A DNA stretch of 64,000 nt from Delphinus delphis (lineage: Eukaryota; Chordata; Mammalia; Artiodactyla; Delphinidae). Positions 1 through 44,559 of the stretch are shown one piece after another; position 1 is the first letter of the stretch, and every line of letters starts with the position of its first letter. A program made the position numbers and the translations under genes. The notes beneath the pieces are model-generated. The model did not search any database. It was not told where the DNA came from and worked only from the letters and a program-made list of their open reading frames with translations. The stretch spans positions 80,790,731-80,854,730 of the forward strand of contig NC_082688.1 in NCBI RefSeq assembly GCF_949987515.2, in the 5' to 3' direction.

Positions 1-255
1 GTATGCCTGTAATATTACTATTGTTAAAGTTAACATATAATGAGTGCTCACTATTTGCCAGGTGTGGTGCTAAGCCCTTCAAACATATCGCATCAGTGAT
101 TCCACATAACTGTTATGAGATAGGTGCTATCATTATCCCTGTTCACATTAAGGAAATTGGGGCCCAGAGAAGTTGCAAATTTGTCCAAGACCACTCAGCT
201 AGCTAGTGGCAGAGGCAGGGTATTGGCCCAGATAGTCTAACTCCAGAGTCCACTC
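1..255 (-). repeat. MIR SINE, near full length
   Basis: The reverse form of the MIR consensus is readable: gagtgctcactatttgccag, then gaaattggggcccagagaag, then actccagagtcc. It is an old insertion in the KIF24 intron following exon 10. Confidence 0.8.
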
Positions 256-344
256 TGGTAGCCACTTTGTAAATGATCTCTCCTATTTAAATGAGATAAG
301 GTACACAGAGAACCTCACTCAAGCCCCCAAGCCCAGGAGGAGCT

Positions 345-475
345 CCTCCTTTCATTCACAAATATTTATTACACAGCTACTAGGTACCAAGTACTGTCTG
401 GGCAGGAGAGATACAGTGGAGAAAAAGATAAGGTTCCTGTTCTCACGGAACTTAGATGGTAGCTTCTCTTTCCTT
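345..475 (+). repeat. Ancient CR1/L3-like repeat fragment
   Basis: The aaatatttattacacagcta ... taccaagtactg ... gatacagtggagaaaaagat pattern is a widespread old mammalian repeat. Similar fragments lie at about 50380-50545 and 52300-52400. The family assignment is tentative. Confidence 0.45.
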
Positions 476-734
476 CCCAATGAGTTTCATTAAATGCCAT
501 GGATACTAAAGATTCTTCAACAGTAATTAAAAAAAAAACCCAACAGGTTCCCCTCAAATAGTTTGTTAACTTTGGAGATGGATTCTTGGGAGACTGAAGA
601 GGAGGTGTTGTAAGACAGGACCAGCAGCAAAGCAGCCAGAGGAAAGAATGGTAATGAGAGCATTTTCACACGTGAAGGAGACACGTGACCCCAGGGTAAG
701 AGATGGGAGGGACCCTGGCAGATACCAAAGTCAC

Positions 735-890
735 CAGAGCCCTGACCTGGCAATAAGAGGTGCTAGTTCTGCCACCAACTCCCAGTGAGCCCTATTAATG
801 TTTCCACCCTTTTCTGGGCCTCAGTTTCTCCTTCTATAACACAAGGTTGGTCTCTTCTGGACCTACACAGCTCTGAGTACTTCTGCCTTG
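735..890 (+). repeat. MIR fragment
   Basis: It contains gggcctcagtttctccttct, the conserved MIR core, preceded by a degenerate gctagttctgccaccaactc. Confidence 0.65.
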
Positions 891-1002
891 ACAAGTAATA
901 GGTATTCTATCCCTAATAATTAGAGCTGAGGCTAGCAGGAAGAAAACCTCACTAAGCCTTCTACTCTGGAGAAATATTTCATCCCCCGCTAGCCATTTAA
1001 AC

Positions 1003-1149
1003 GCCACTGATGGGGAATTCCCTGGCAGTCCAGTGGTTAAGACTCCACGCTTCCAATGCAGGGGATGCGGGTTTGATCCCTGGTTGGGGAACTAAGATCC
1101 CACATGCCACGCAGCGTGGCTGGAAAAAAAAAAAAAAAGCCACTGATGG
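1003..1149 (+). repeat. Class C SINE with intact target-site duplication
   Basis: The tRNA-like head starts at 1014, with an A-run at about 1124-1138. The duplication gccactgatgg flanks it exactly at 1003-1013 and 1139-1149. It lies 222 bp past the exon 10 donor, antisense to KIF24. Confidence 0.9.
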
Positions 1150-1320
1150 AGTTGTCTCCTAAACAAAGGAGCGTGTCACCTTCCTCTTGTCACATTCACG
1201 CTTGTAAAATGGCAGGGCCTCCTACGTCACATTCTCCAAATGACCAATTGCACATTCCCCTGGCAGTAGAATTACTGTCCCAAGAACAGGCTTGTGGAGC
1301 TCAAGGTCAGATCCTTGTGT

Positions 1321-1346
1321 GTGTATCACACACACATACACACACG
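1321..1346. repeat. Short CA-rich microsatellite
   Basis: Interrupted (CA)n next to the exon 10 donor, ending 24 bp inside the intron. Confidence 0.6.
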
Positions 1347-1369
1347 ACCCGCCACCTGAAGGGGACTCA

Positions 1370-33767
<32,398 letters not shown>

Positions 33768-33792
33768 TTTTGTGAATGGGTTTCTATAAACT

Positions 33793-34470
33793 CTGAAGAG
33801 AAAAAAAAAATTCATTCACTTGAAATATAGTATATGTAATACAATTATTCCTTTAAAAACTGAAAACCACAAAAGAAACATCCAGAAAAATCCATTCTAG
33901 CATACCAGGTTTTCAATAAATATATTTTTCTTCTAAAATGATTAAACAGCATAGTGCATAAAGATGCTTATAATGCATTTGTAGTAACAGATGTAATTTG
34001 TCCATCTGCTTAATAAAAAGAGACTTTCAATTGTGTATACACACAGGTACATGCACACACACATAACACAAGTCACTTACTTATTTCCAGGGAGTTCCTT
34101 CCAACCTTGCAATGTCTACTTAACATATACCACAAACTACTAAAACCTTGTTCCCAACTGCTGATTGTTACAGGACTAATTTTAGATGTTCAACTTAATG
34201 TCAAGGCATGTTGCACAACTGTTTCCCATGATTAATGAACAAAGGTTAAGAGCTCTTTCAGAATGGAAAGCAGAATTAAATAGTGGACCACAGAGGATCA
34301 TAAATGAATATAACTCAGAGAAAATCACATTTGTGTTTGCTGAGTATTGGCAGAAGTTAGTTGAATAAAGAGATAAAAACATGATTAATTTAGAACCTAC
34401 TAATTCAGGATTTCAGATTATTCTAAAAGGTAGCTGGTTGTAGATGTCCATCTATACAGAACATAAATAA
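33793..34470. other. KIF24 intron 1, end adjoining exon 2
   Basis: Short CA-rich tract at 34038-34066. Otherwise unassigned. Confidence 0.4.
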
Positions 34471-34472
34471 AA

Positions 34473-34689
34473 GAATTCACCTAGGGGGACTTCCCTGGTG
34501 GCACAGTGGTTAAGACTGTGCTCCCAATGCAGGGGACCTGGGTTTGATCCCTGGTCAGGAAACTAGATCCCACACGCATGCCGCAACTAAAAGTTTCGCA
34601 TGCCACAACTAAGGAGCCCACCTGCCACAACTAAGACCCAGTGTAACCAAATTAATTAATTTATTAATTAAAAAAAAGAATTTACCTAG
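34473..34689 (+). repeat. Class B SINE
   Basis: The body is about 34485-34678, head gggacttccctggtggcaca. The flanks gaattcaccta and gaatttaccta are the duplication. Confidence 0.88.
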
Positions 34690-34841
34690 GCAATTAATAC
34701 TATGGTCAAGATTTTAAATGGTTATACAGTAAAATCCTTAAAAAAATTTAACACCAAGCTATTTAATTAAATACTAACAAATGATGTGGTAATAACACAT
34801 AATCCTGGACTATTATTAAAATCCTGGAGAACTCCCTGATG

Positions 34842-34888
34842 AGTTAATTCCTGTTAATCACTGTTAACAGTTAATCACTGTTAATCAG
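34842..34888. repeat. Short repeat of gttaatcactgtta units
   Basis: Two near-perfect copies of agttaatcactgtta plus partial flanking copies, including the palindrome ctgttaacag. Small and probably chance expansion. Confidence 0.6.
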
Positions 34889-34947
34889 GTTCAAGAGAAT
34901 ATTCAAAAGTAAGTAAACTACATTTTTCTCTTTAAAATTTTAAAAAA

Positions 34948-35320
34948 ATAATTCAGAGTTTTGGGGGCCTTCCCTGGTGGCGCAGTGGTTGAGAATCTGC
35001 CTGCCAATGCAGGGGAAACGGGTTTGAGCCCTGGTCCGGGAAGATCCCACAGGCCGCGGAGCAACTAAGACCATGTGCCACAACTACTGAGCCTGTGCTC
35101 TAGAGTCCACCAGCCACAACTACAGAAGCCTGCGCGCCTAGAGCCCGTACTCTGCAAAAAGAGAAGGCACTGCAATGAGAAGCCCGTGCGCCGCAATGAA
35201 GAGTAGGCTCTGCTAGCCACAACTAAAGAAAGCCCGCGCGCAGCAATGAAGACCCAATGCAGTCAAAATTAAATAAATAAATAAATTTATTTATTTTAAA
35301 AAATAATAATTCAGAGTTTT
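34948..35320 (+). repeat. Class B SINE with target-site duplication
   Basis: The body is about 34963-35305. The flanks ataattcagagtttt are identical on both sides. Confidence 0.92.
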
Positions 35321-35439
35321 CAAAATTCTATTAGTTAGTTCTTGGTAAAGCTTTTTTGTTTTTCATTTTAGTTTATACTTTATCTTCACTCTAGGAGAAA
35401 CAGAGAAAGAGGTCAGGGCCAGGTAAAAGTGATGATTAA

Positions 35440-35704
35440 AGGACCTTGTGTTGGGACTTCCCTGGTGGCACCGTGGGTAAGACTCTGCACTCCCAATGAA
35501 AGGGGCCCGGGTTCGATTCCTGGTCAAGGAACTAGATCCCACATGCCTGCTGCAATGAAGAGTTCGCATGCCACAACTAAGGAGTCCATGTGTTGCAACT
35601 AAGGAGCCCACAAGCCACAACTAAGGAGCCCGCCTGCCACAACTAAGACCCCATGCAACCAAATAAGTAATTTTTTTTTTTTTAAAAAAAGGACCCTGTG
35701 TAAT
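35440..35704 (+). repeat. Class B SINE
   Basis: The body is about 35453-35690, with aaggaccttgtgt and aaggaccctgtgt as the duplication. It carries four gcaactaagga-type body units. Confidence 0.9.
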
Positions 35705-35795
35705 AAATGTTGGAGGAAATGCTACTTAAGCTAAAGAAAAGGCCAAAGGGGCTAATAAGTAACACATTCTAAACTCATCCTGCCCTTTTCCATTT

Positions 35796-36516
35796 GTGGT
35801 AGATTAAAAAAAAAAAAGTCACAAATTCTTTGCAGGTCCTTCCATCAAGAGATGGAATTTATTTCTCCTGTTGCATCTAGGCTGGCTATTTTTTTTAATT
35901 AATTAATTAATTTATTTATGGCTGTGTTGGGTCTTCGTTTCTGTGGGAGGGCTTTCTCTAGTTGGGGCAAGCAGGGGCCACTCTTCATCGCGGTGCGCGG
36001 GCCTCTCACTGTCGCGGCCTCTCTTGTTGTGGAGTACAGGCTCCAGACGCGCAGGCTCAGTAATTGTGGCTCACGGGCCCAGTTGCTCCATGGCATGTGG
36101 GATCTTCCCAGACCAGGGCTCGACCCCGTGTCCCCTGCATTGGCAGGCAGATTCTCAACCACTGCTCCACCAGGGAAGCCTCTAGGCTGGCTTTGTGACA
36201 TGTTTTGGCCAACACAATGTGGTGGAAATGACACTCTGTGACTTCCATGCCTAGTCCTCAAGAGCCCTTGCAGCTTCTACTGTTCTCTAGGGACTCTTCT
36301 GCTGTCATGTGAAGAAACCCAGCCAACAGCCATATTCAAAGCCAGACATATTAGAGAAGCCATCTGAGACTATTTAGCCCCAGTGGCGCCACCAGATGAC
36401 TGCAGCCATATGATGGTCCCAGGTGAGACCAGAAATGTGAGCAAATAAAACAGTAATTGTTTCAAGCCACTAAGTTTTGGGGTAGTTTACTACACAGCAG
36501 TAGGTAACTGCAACAC
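35796..36516 (+). repeat. MaLR (MLT1-type) LTR fossil split by a SINE
   Basis: The left part has tcacaaattctttgcaggtc and the right part gtttcaagccactaagtttt then acacagcagtaggtaactgc, the usual 3' end of MLT1 solo LTRs. A class B SINE at 35888-36180 divides it. No coding retroviral sequence is present. Confidence 0.7.
35876..36192 (-). repeat. Class B SINE nested in the MaLR LTR
   Basis: The body is about 35888-36180. The duplication tctaggctggct is identical at 35876-35887 and 36181-36192. Confidence 0.92.
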
Positions 36517-36534
36517 TGACAGCTTCTATGCCTT

Positions 36535-36830
36535 TTTAAATGCTGTATCTTTGCCTGAAATGTTCCCAACTCCCTCTGCCTACTAAAATGAGCCATGTCC
36601 ATTCTTTCAAGAGAGCTCAATAGCTTCTCTTCACCCCCGTGAAGCCTTCTTTCTTATCTCAGCCTCTTCTACCATTTTACCACCAAGCACCCTACGCAGT
36701 AGTTAAACCAGGCCACCAAACAATCCCTTTACTACAGTGTCTTCTACCTGGAATACCCGTTTTTCCTTGGAAAAACCCTATTTACATTTTTCTTCTGTGA
36801 GGCATGCCCTAGCAAGGGATAACTGGTATT
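36535..36830 (+). repeat. L2 LINE fragment
   Basis: It has gcctgaaatgttcccaactc and the gtgaagccttctttcttatc block, old L2 3' end patterns. Confidence 0.5.
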
Positions 36831-36849
36831 TACTCTGTGCTTCAGTAAT

Positions 36850-37150
36850 AACAATAATAGCAGCTGGTACGTACTGAGCATTTATTATGTACCAAGCACT
36901 GTTCTAAGCACTTTGTTAACCTCTAAACAATCCTATAAAATAAATGTGTGACCTTCAGCAAGTTACTTATTTAACATCTCTGAAACTCATTTTTCTCAAC
37001 TGTAAAATGGAAATACAATAGTCCCCACAGTTTCTAGGGTTAGGATTCAATGAGAAAATACTTGTAATAATGCAATTATTAATCAGCAATAATGCCCAGT
37101 ATGTACGTAGTACCCAGTAAGTGTTGGTAGCTATCACTACTGAGATTGTT
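36850..37150. repeat. Two MIR fragments, back to back
   Basis: 36850-36940 is a reverse MIR (gagcatttattatgtaccaa then gcactgttctaagcactttg). 36940-37150 is a forward MIR (gtgaccttcagcaagttact, aactgtaaaatggaaatac). Confidence 0.65.
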
Positions 37151-37628
37151 ATTTCTGTATTACTATTACTGTATTACTGCTACTCACCCAGAACCTAGAA
37201 AAGAATAAGCCTTCAATGTTTTGGTGTGTTTTAAGTTATTTCTAAAAAGTTATATTCCCTACTTGGCTCAGCCTAACCTAGGGGAAGAGGTTAAGTGCTA
37301 TGCAGACTTCTCAATTTCCACAGGCTGTACAGATCCTGTATTTCACATACTTATTCCCTCAGTGACATACCCAACATTTCCCAATCCAACTCTGATAATC
37401 ATGGCTTCTATTGCATCCCTTAATCAGTACCTTCAAGACCAACATATTTATATTGTGATGCTTGGATATCCCATAATATCACGGGAGGGGAAGATACCGG
37501 AGTTAGCAGTAATCTGGACATGCAGATTATAGCAGCCAACAGCATGCTTCTACATAAATTGGCAGCATAGTACCTTTCTGAGCCCTATAGTTAGCCTATG
37601 TTCTTTTGTTTTAAAATTGGATATGCTT

Positions 37629-37830
37629 CCTATATATAAAATAGATAACTAATAAGGACCTACTGTATAGCAAAGGGAACTCTACTCAATACTCTGTAAT
37701 GACCTATATGGGAAAAGAATCTAAAAAAGAGTAGATATATGTGTATGTATAACTGATTCACTTTGCTGTACAGTAGAAACTAACACAACATTGTAAATCA
37801 ACTATATTCCAATAAAAATTTTTTTTTAAT
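37629..37830 (+). repeat. LINE-1 3' end
   Basis: It has gacctactgtatagcaaagg, gtaatgacctatatgggaaa, ataactgattcactttgctg and ctatattccaataaaa, typical of cetartiodactyl L1. Confidence 0.88.
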
Positions 37831-38069
37831 TAGATATGCTTCTTTGTACCACATTTCATTTCACAAAGGTCCAGCCCCTCTCTTCTTCTGGGATAATCAT
37901 CAGAATCACTCCAGGAACTTTAAAAAATATAGATACCTGAGCCCATCCCAGATCCATAAGAAAACAAAACAAAAAAACCCTCCCAGATCTTGAGGGGGAA
38001 CAGACATAAGAACACTGAAAAGGTTTCCCCAGGTGATTATGATTGTACTGCATTGATATAGCTATCAAA

Positions 38070-38400
38070 ATTACAAATGCAAATACACTGACCTAGCAAT
38101 TCCACTTCTAGGAACATATCCTATAGATACTACGTACAAGTATAAAATGACATAGGTACAAAATTATTCATTGCTGCACTTTATATAATAGCAAAGAAAT
38201 GGAATAGAGACTGGTTAAATAAATTATGGTACTCCATTAAACATAATACTATGTAGCAACTATAAAGAATAAACTCTCAAAATATTACTGAAGAGAAAGA
38301 AAGCTCTACAATATATTAAGCGACTAAAACAAGGTACAGAACAGTTTGTATAGTAAAGGTATCATTTGTTAAAGAGAAAGAGATAATTTATCTATAATAG
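38070..38400 (+). repeat. Ancient LINE-1 (L1M-type) fragment
   Basis: It has gacctagcaattccacttct, gaacatatcctatagatact and gactggttaaataaattatg, decayed L1 ORF2-end patterns. Confidence 0.65.
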
Positions 38401-38749
38401 ACCTATATATTCGCTTATCAGGCATAAAATATCTTTGACAGGATGCACAAGAAAGTAATAATACTGGTGTGGGGGGACTAGTTGGTGGAAGGTAAGCATG
38501 GGAAGGAGACTACTTATGCCAATAAATGTGGTAGTTATTATTACCTTTCCTATTGTTATTTCTATTTCACTGCTGTCTCCATCACCCAGAGCAAGACCTA
38601 GAAGAGCTGTTTTGTAAATTGTGAAACTATGTAACTATATTACTGATTTTAAAATATATATTTTTAATTTTATCTACTTCCCTTCTTCCCAATCTCCCCA
38701 AATTGATCTGATACAACTACTTGTTACTATTTTGGTGTTTTTCCCTCTA

Positions 38750-39060
38750 GCCTTTTTAAAAAATATATGGTTGATGTACAATATTATATTAGTTTCAAGT
38801 GTATGACATAATGATTTGACATTTGCATAAGTTAAGAAATGATTACCATGGTAAGTCCAGTAACCATCTATCCTCAAAGTTCTTACAATATTATTGACCA
38901 TATTCCTTACGCTGTATACTATGTCCCCATGACTACTTTATTATATAACCAGAGGTCTGTATCTCTCAGTCCCTTTCACCTATTTCGTCCACCTCCCCCC
39001 CACCTCCCAGCCTTTTAAGTGTACTATTTTACACTGTACTCATAACTATACTGAAATCTA
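38750..39060 (-). repeat. LINE-1 3' UTR-like fragment
   Basis: tatggttgatgtacaatatt then gtttcaagtgtatgacataa reads as the reverse of an L1 3' UTR. Subfamily not assigned. Confidence 0.5.
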
Positions 39061-39480
39061 CTTTTCTATTTAATTTAAGCATTTTCATACCTGTTTGTTA
39101 TAGCCATTAAAAACAATCCACACTATTATAATGTTTGCTGAATAGATGAATTACCCCAGGGAGATGTGATTTCTCTCTTCCAGCTATAGTGTTTTAATTG
39201 TAAAACTTACAGGGTATGTATTACAGACTTATATTTTTTATTTTTTAATTTATTGCCAGCCTTGTTCCAGAGACGATAAGGTGGCTCTGCCTTATACTAT
39301 AGTGAGCTTTTTTTTTTTTTATAGTGAGAATTCTTAAAGAGAAAAGGAATACGATCCCACCCAGCCTAGCACTGTGCTAGCAACAAATATTTGTCAAATG
39401 AACAGAATCTGCTTAGATAGGACACAGGACAAAAGGTTCTACCATTTCTACTTTTTACCTAAGGCAACTAAATGATTAAA

Positions 39481-39693
39481 AGACTCCATTAAGGGACTTC
39501 CGTGGCGGTCCAGTGGTTAAGACTTCACCTTCCAACGCAGGGGGTGTGGGTTTGATCCCTGCTTGGGGAGCTAAGATCCCACATGCCTCATGGCCAAAAA
39601 ACCAAAACATAAAACAGAAGCAATATTGTAACAAATTCAATAAAGACTTTAAAAATGGTCCACATCAAAAAATATAAAGAATACTCCATTAAG
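39481..39693 (+). repeat. Class C SINE with extended tail
   Basis: The body is 39494-39680. The long tail gcaatattgtaacaaattca then ataaagactttaaaaatggt is typical of older tRNA-derived cetartiodactyl SINEs. The flanks actccattaag are the duplication. Confidence 0.9.
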
Positions 39694-39857
39694 CCTGCTT
39701 ATGTGGCTATGGAGCCATTTTTTCTATTTCCTAACTCTCTACAAGACCCATCATCCAAGGTAATGGACACAATCTCAGAGTCCTTACAACCAAGAAGAGC
39801 CTAACATATAGTGTCTTTACCAATATCACCCTGAATACTTCATATAGGTCAAAGAAG

Positions 39858-40191
39858 CATTTTATATAGGGATTTCCCCTGTGGTGCAGTAGTTAAGAAT
39901 CCACCTGCCAATGCAGGGGACATGGGTTTGATCCCTGGTCCGGGAAGATCCCACATGCTGTGAAGCAACAAAGCCCATGTGTCCTGGAGCCCACGTGCCG
40001 CAACTACTGAAGCCAGCATGCCTAGAGCCCGTGCTCCACAACAGGAGAAGCCACCGCAATGAGAAGCCCTCACACCGCAAGCTCGCCACAACTAGAGAAA
40101 GCCTGCGCACAGCAACAAAGACCCAACACAGCCAAAAATACATAAATAAAAATAAATAAATACCCTGTTAAAAAAACCACATTTTATATAA
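39858..40191 (+). repeat. Class B SINE
   Basis: The body is about 39869-40178. The flanks cattttatata are the duplication. It ends in (TAAA)n. Confidence 0.9.
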
Positions 40192-40356
40192 CAAGGCCAA
40201 TCCCATTATTTCAGCTGATGGTCATACTACCTTGATGATCTGATGAAACTAAAATTTACTAAGTTTTATTTTATGCCAAGCGCTATGCTTAAGTACTTTA
40301 CATAAACTATTTTATTTAGTCTGGTTATACCAGAATTCTATTTTAAAAACCCTGTT

Positions 40357-40386
40357 GGGGCTTCCCTGGTGGCACAGTGGTTAAGT
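40357..40386 (+). repeat. SINE head only, truncated at the 3' side
   Basis: Thirty bases of a SINE head, ggggcttccctggtggcaca and onward, break off into unrelated sequence with no body and no A tail. Confidence 0.75.
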
Positions 40387-40429
40387 GTCCTGTTTTGTGT
40401 TGGCTTAATCTGGCAACCCTATATTAGAA

Positions 40430-40790
40430 TCAAGTTCCACATTTGGGGCAAAAATACTTCATAGGTGTTATCATGTGCTTCATAATACATCACATCAGAA
40501 TACATACAAATGTCTGCAAATTGCAGACTGATTTCCTTCATTGTAAAGTTCTCTCATCAACCAATCAATCCAATGGTTTCATCCTCTGTTGATCGCTACC
40601 TGCCTCAATTATTTCACTGGGGTTGCAAAACGGTGATTTTCTGAATCTATCATTCTTTGTGGAATTTTCCTACAAAGAAAAACTTTCTGTCAACAACTAG
40701 GGCTCTTTGATTATCCAAAGTAGAGTTTGCACATGAAGGCGGGCATAAAAGTATTCTTTCTTTTAATTTCTAATTTTCAGAGTTAAGTTG
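40430..40790 (-). repeat. Ancient LINE-1-type 3' UTR repeat, inverted copy
   Basis: It reads as the reverse of the family at 4781-6010: ggggttgcaaaacggtgatt, cattctttgtggaattttcc. Low similarity. Confidence 0.35.
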
Positions 40791-41850
40791 TAGTAGTGCC
40801 CTATTTTGGATGGTGTCCAATGAGTTCTTTTGGGGTTTTGCTTTTGCTTTTTTTTGAGGGGGCGAGGCAGGTTCAAATTCATTATTAATTCATGGGTTTT
40901 ATATATTTCATGTGTTTCTATCAATTGCCTTAGTCTTTGAGAGATTCATCTTGTATATTTCCTGGCCAAAACCTAAAATCAGCTTTCTTCCAAGAAACAC
41001 ATATCTCTGTTTTAGAAGTAGCTGCCCTTTGTCCCACATCCAGCTAAAGGTTACATATTCCTGGCAAGTCTTAAGCAAAGAGGGCCTGGGCATTAGGGAA
41101 AGAGGGGACAGAATAAGCACAACCACACCGGCCCTTCTCTTCCCTTTGGAGATCAGGAATAACGCTATACAGCTACAAGTAGCTAATCCAGGAAAGTCAC
41201 TACTCACTTCATATTTGAGTTACTGAATAGTATTTCTAGATCAAGTTCTGACTTCAGTGTCAACCCCAAACAGTTAGTTGTGGCTTCTGGGAGGCTTTAT
41301 TAAGAAGGACATTGAGGCATTTACAATCACTAATAGAATACAGGATGAGAATTTGGGGGGCTGGGGAGGGCAAGTCATTTCCATTTTATTTCTTGCAGCC
41401 CTCCCTACATACTGGAGTTAAGCATTTACAATTGACATCTTTGTCGCACTGTGACTATAAGGATGTCAATAGAGTTCCTCAACATAAAGGTGATAGGATA
41501 TAATAACCACTAAGAAGCAGAATGACCGGACAATGGAATATAAATAAAAATTTTTAGTAAATTAAGTATTTCAAATATTTTAAGAAATCTGATTTCAAAT
41601 GTCCCCTATTAATAGTTCATAAAAATTCAGATAAAAATGACAAAGGGGTAAAGGAAGAGTTAGAGGTCAAGATGGACGATTGTTGATTTTGTTTAGTATT
41701 GGAGAATTCCCATTATATTAGCTATAACTTTACTGGGTAACCTAGAGCAGAAAGGGTAAATATGCAGCCTATAAATACACAACACAAATACCAATCTGTG
41801 CTGCTTCTCTCCCCTCCTGTACAAATGGTAAATAATCCAAATCTATTTCA
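40791..41850. other. KIF24 intron 1, unassigned
   Basis: No gene or clear repeat is recognised. Confidence 0.35.
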
Positions 41851-41985
41851 AGTTTTTCTTTCTTTCTTTCTTTTTCTGGCCGTGCCACACAGCATGCGGG
41901 ATCTTAGTTCCCTGACCAGGGATGGAACCCATGTTCCCTGCAGTGGAAGCGCTAAGTCCTAACCACTGGACTGCCAGGGAATTCC
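41851..41985 (-). repeat. Class C SINE
   Basis: (TTTC)n tail, then ctggccgtgccacacagcat to ggactgccagggaattccc. Confidence 0.88.
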
Positions 41986-42019
41986 CTCAATTCTTTCTTA
42001 TTAAGCCCTGAAATAGCTT

Positions 42020-42320
42020 CAAGATCCCCTTTTGGGTGTGTGTGCACAATAGGGTACAAATCCATGCGTTTTGACAGTTGAATACACCTGTGAAACCATC
42101 ACCACAATTAAAATACAGAATATTTCCATCATCCTCAAAAGATTCCTCACGCCTCTTTGCATTCCATCCTTCCCTCTGCCCCTGGCCCTAGGCAACCACT
42201 GATCTGTATGATGTTTCTGCCATTATACATAAGTTTGCTTTTCTAAAAGTTTATATAAATGGAATTATACAATATATTCTTTTTTGTATCTGGGTTCTTT
42301 CACTTAGCATAATGATTATG
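42020..42320 (-). repeat. LINE-1 (L1M-type) 3' fragment
   Basis: It has gaaaccatcaccacaattaa, ggccctaggcaaccactgat and aaatggaattatacaatata, the reverse of an L1M 3' UTR. Relatives lie at 43810-44110, 44560-44760 and 47510-47650. Confidence 0.65.
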
Positions 42321-42344
42321 AGATTCATCCATAATGCACATATT

Positions 42345-42490
42345 ATGCCCTCATTTTACTTAGGAGGAGAAAGACTGGAATGAATTGAGTTGCCTGCCCA
42401 AGGTAACACAGCTATCAAGTGACAGTTCTAAGATTCAAACTTAGGTCTTCTCATGGCTAGTCCCATGTTCTTTGCACTATTCCATGCTGC
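42345..42490 (-). repeat. MIR fragment
   Basis: Reverse MIR: ttgcctgcccaaggtaacac, agctatcaagtgacag. Confidence 0.65.
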
Positions 42491-43029
42491 CTCCTTCAAA
42501 AGTAGCTGCAGACAGCTCCTTGCCAGCCCCCCTAACAGGCCCTCTATCTACCCTGCTCAACAGAGTGGCTGTCTCCTGCAGATCTGTGCTGCAGCATGGA
42601 ATCTTTCACAGCTGCCACCACCTGGAAAATGCCCTGCAAATCAGCAAAATCCAACGGAGGCCAGATGGGCAGGTTTTTACATGTAGGGCCCACTCACGTT
42701 CAATGTCACTAGTATGCAGAGTGCTCCTTTGTGACAAACCCAGAGACTGCTAGGTCTCAGCTGTTGGGGTAACAATCAGAAATAGGGTCTTGGAAGAAAT
42801 CCAGTTGGCAGAAATTCAAACTTTCTTATCCTGGTGGCAGAGAAGATAAACTGGAAGGGGAATACATGCAACTTTATACACAATTAAGGAAGTTTATTCA
42901 AATTCCAGGATGTGGATAAGATCCAACTATTTAACATGTCCCCTCAAATTTTCCATTCATCCACCTAAACTATGTAACTCTACCCACCTAAACTGCCTGA
43001 ACCTGAATTTGGAACCAGATAACTCTCAG

Positions 43030-43450
43030 TCATTTAGCTGTGTAAACTTGGACAAAGTCACTTAGTTTCTCTGAGTTTTATTTCCCTCTCTCAAAGGATG
43101 TGATAAAATTATTTATGTAAAACTAGGGCTTCCCTGGTGGCGCAGTGGTTGAGAGTCCGCCTGCCGATGCAGGGGACACGGGTTCGTGTCCCGATCCGGG
43201 AAGATCCCACATGCCATGGAGCGGCTGGGCCCGTGAGCCATAGCCGCTGAGCCTGTGCATCCAGAGCCTGTGCTCTGCAACGGGAGAGGCCACAACAGTG
43301 AGAGGCCCGCGTTCCGCAAAAAAAAAAATTTATGTAAAACTAATTTTAAAATTGTAAAGTACTCCATAAGGATGGAGCTATGCTCTCTGATTCAGCACTG
43401 GATCACTGTGCCTGGCATGTAGAAAGTGTTGACTTATTAGAAACAAATAG
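43030..43450 (+). repeat. MIR split by a class A SINE
   Basis: The left half has gtgtaaacttggacaaagtc then cttagtttctctgagtttta. The right half, after the SINE, has gtgcctggcatgtagaaagt. Confidence 0.65.
43111..43342 (+). repeat. Class A SINE with target-site duplication
   Basis: The body is 43126-43327. The duplication atttatgtaaaacta flanks it at 43111-43125 and 43328-43342. Confidence 0.93.
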
Positions 43451-43809
43451 ATAAAACATATTAAAAACTTTTAACACTATTAAAAGATGGTTTCTATTAT
43501 TCGACTGATGAAAAGCTGAATACATAACAGAATCTAAAGGTAAGAAATTAGATATACTGAAGTAGATGTACTATACTTGCAAAATATACTAATTAATTAA
43601 TAGTAATGCTATGTGTAGGCTTCTACTAATGTAATACTGTTTCATCGATGACAATTGTACAAATACTTTTCTCTCCTTCACTGGCATAAATAGTTGACAT
43701 AAGTGCCTGGTTACTATATATAATGTGCAAACACTAGATGATGCTACATATCAAAAGACCAACACTTGATACAAATATAAGTCATGTGTATGTGTGGTCA
43801 TTTTAATTG

Positions 43810-44110
43810 ATTTTCTTTTAATCAACTTTACTGAGGTATAATTTATGTATAACAAACTAGACCCATTTTAAGTGTACAGTTCCATAAGTTTTGACAAATA
43901 TATAACCATGTAACCACCACATTAATCAAAATACAATCAAGACAGTCCCATCAGAAAAGTTCCTAAGGCCCCTTGGCAATCAACTCTCTCCTCCACCCTT
44001 GGTCCCAGGTAATCTTTGACTCGCCTTCTGTCGCTATAGATGAGTTGTATTTTCTACAATTTGTCGTAAAATAAAATCATATAGTGTCATTGTTAGTTTA
44101 AATCTATTTA
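43810..44110 (-). repeat. LINE-1 (L1M-type) 3' fragment
   Basis: It has caactttactgaggtataat, agtgtacagttccataagtt and ggtaatctttgactcgcctt, the reverse of the L1M 3' UTR. Confidence 0.65.
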
Positions 44111-44559
44111 ACATTTAGTGACTGAAAATTTTGTGATTTTCCTTTCTTAGGCCTTTGGAAAAAAGTTAAAATGATCATACTATTTACCGTAGCTCTTTTT
44201 TCACTGACCTAAATGACATCTGCTAATAAAGGAAAAAATTTCTTACATCAGTCTAATTTAGCTGAGAAAAACAAGTAGTGAAACAAATTTGAAGAAAATA
44301 GCATAATCTACTGTTGCTTGTATAATTGTCAAGATTATTCAATATCTCTAATAAAGGTTTTTGATCACTATAAAAGTAGAAAACTTAAATCTAAGGTCTA
44401 TATATTCCTTGCCAATCAGAAAAACGGGGGGAAAATGGCCCAAGTTCTAAAGCATCCAAGCTATTTTTAGTTTCTCAAATTTATGTGACATTCCCAAAAC
44501 TTCAATTATCAAAGAGGAAAAGGAAAAAAAGGGTCAATAAATCCCTCTAGGACATCATT

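Noticed and set aside
33768..33815. Upstream in-frame ATG giving a longer KIF24 N-terminus
   Set aside because: The ATG at 33815 lies upstream of the exon 2 acceptor at 33793 and so is intronic. The SAM domain starts at the ATG at 33767 as in the family.
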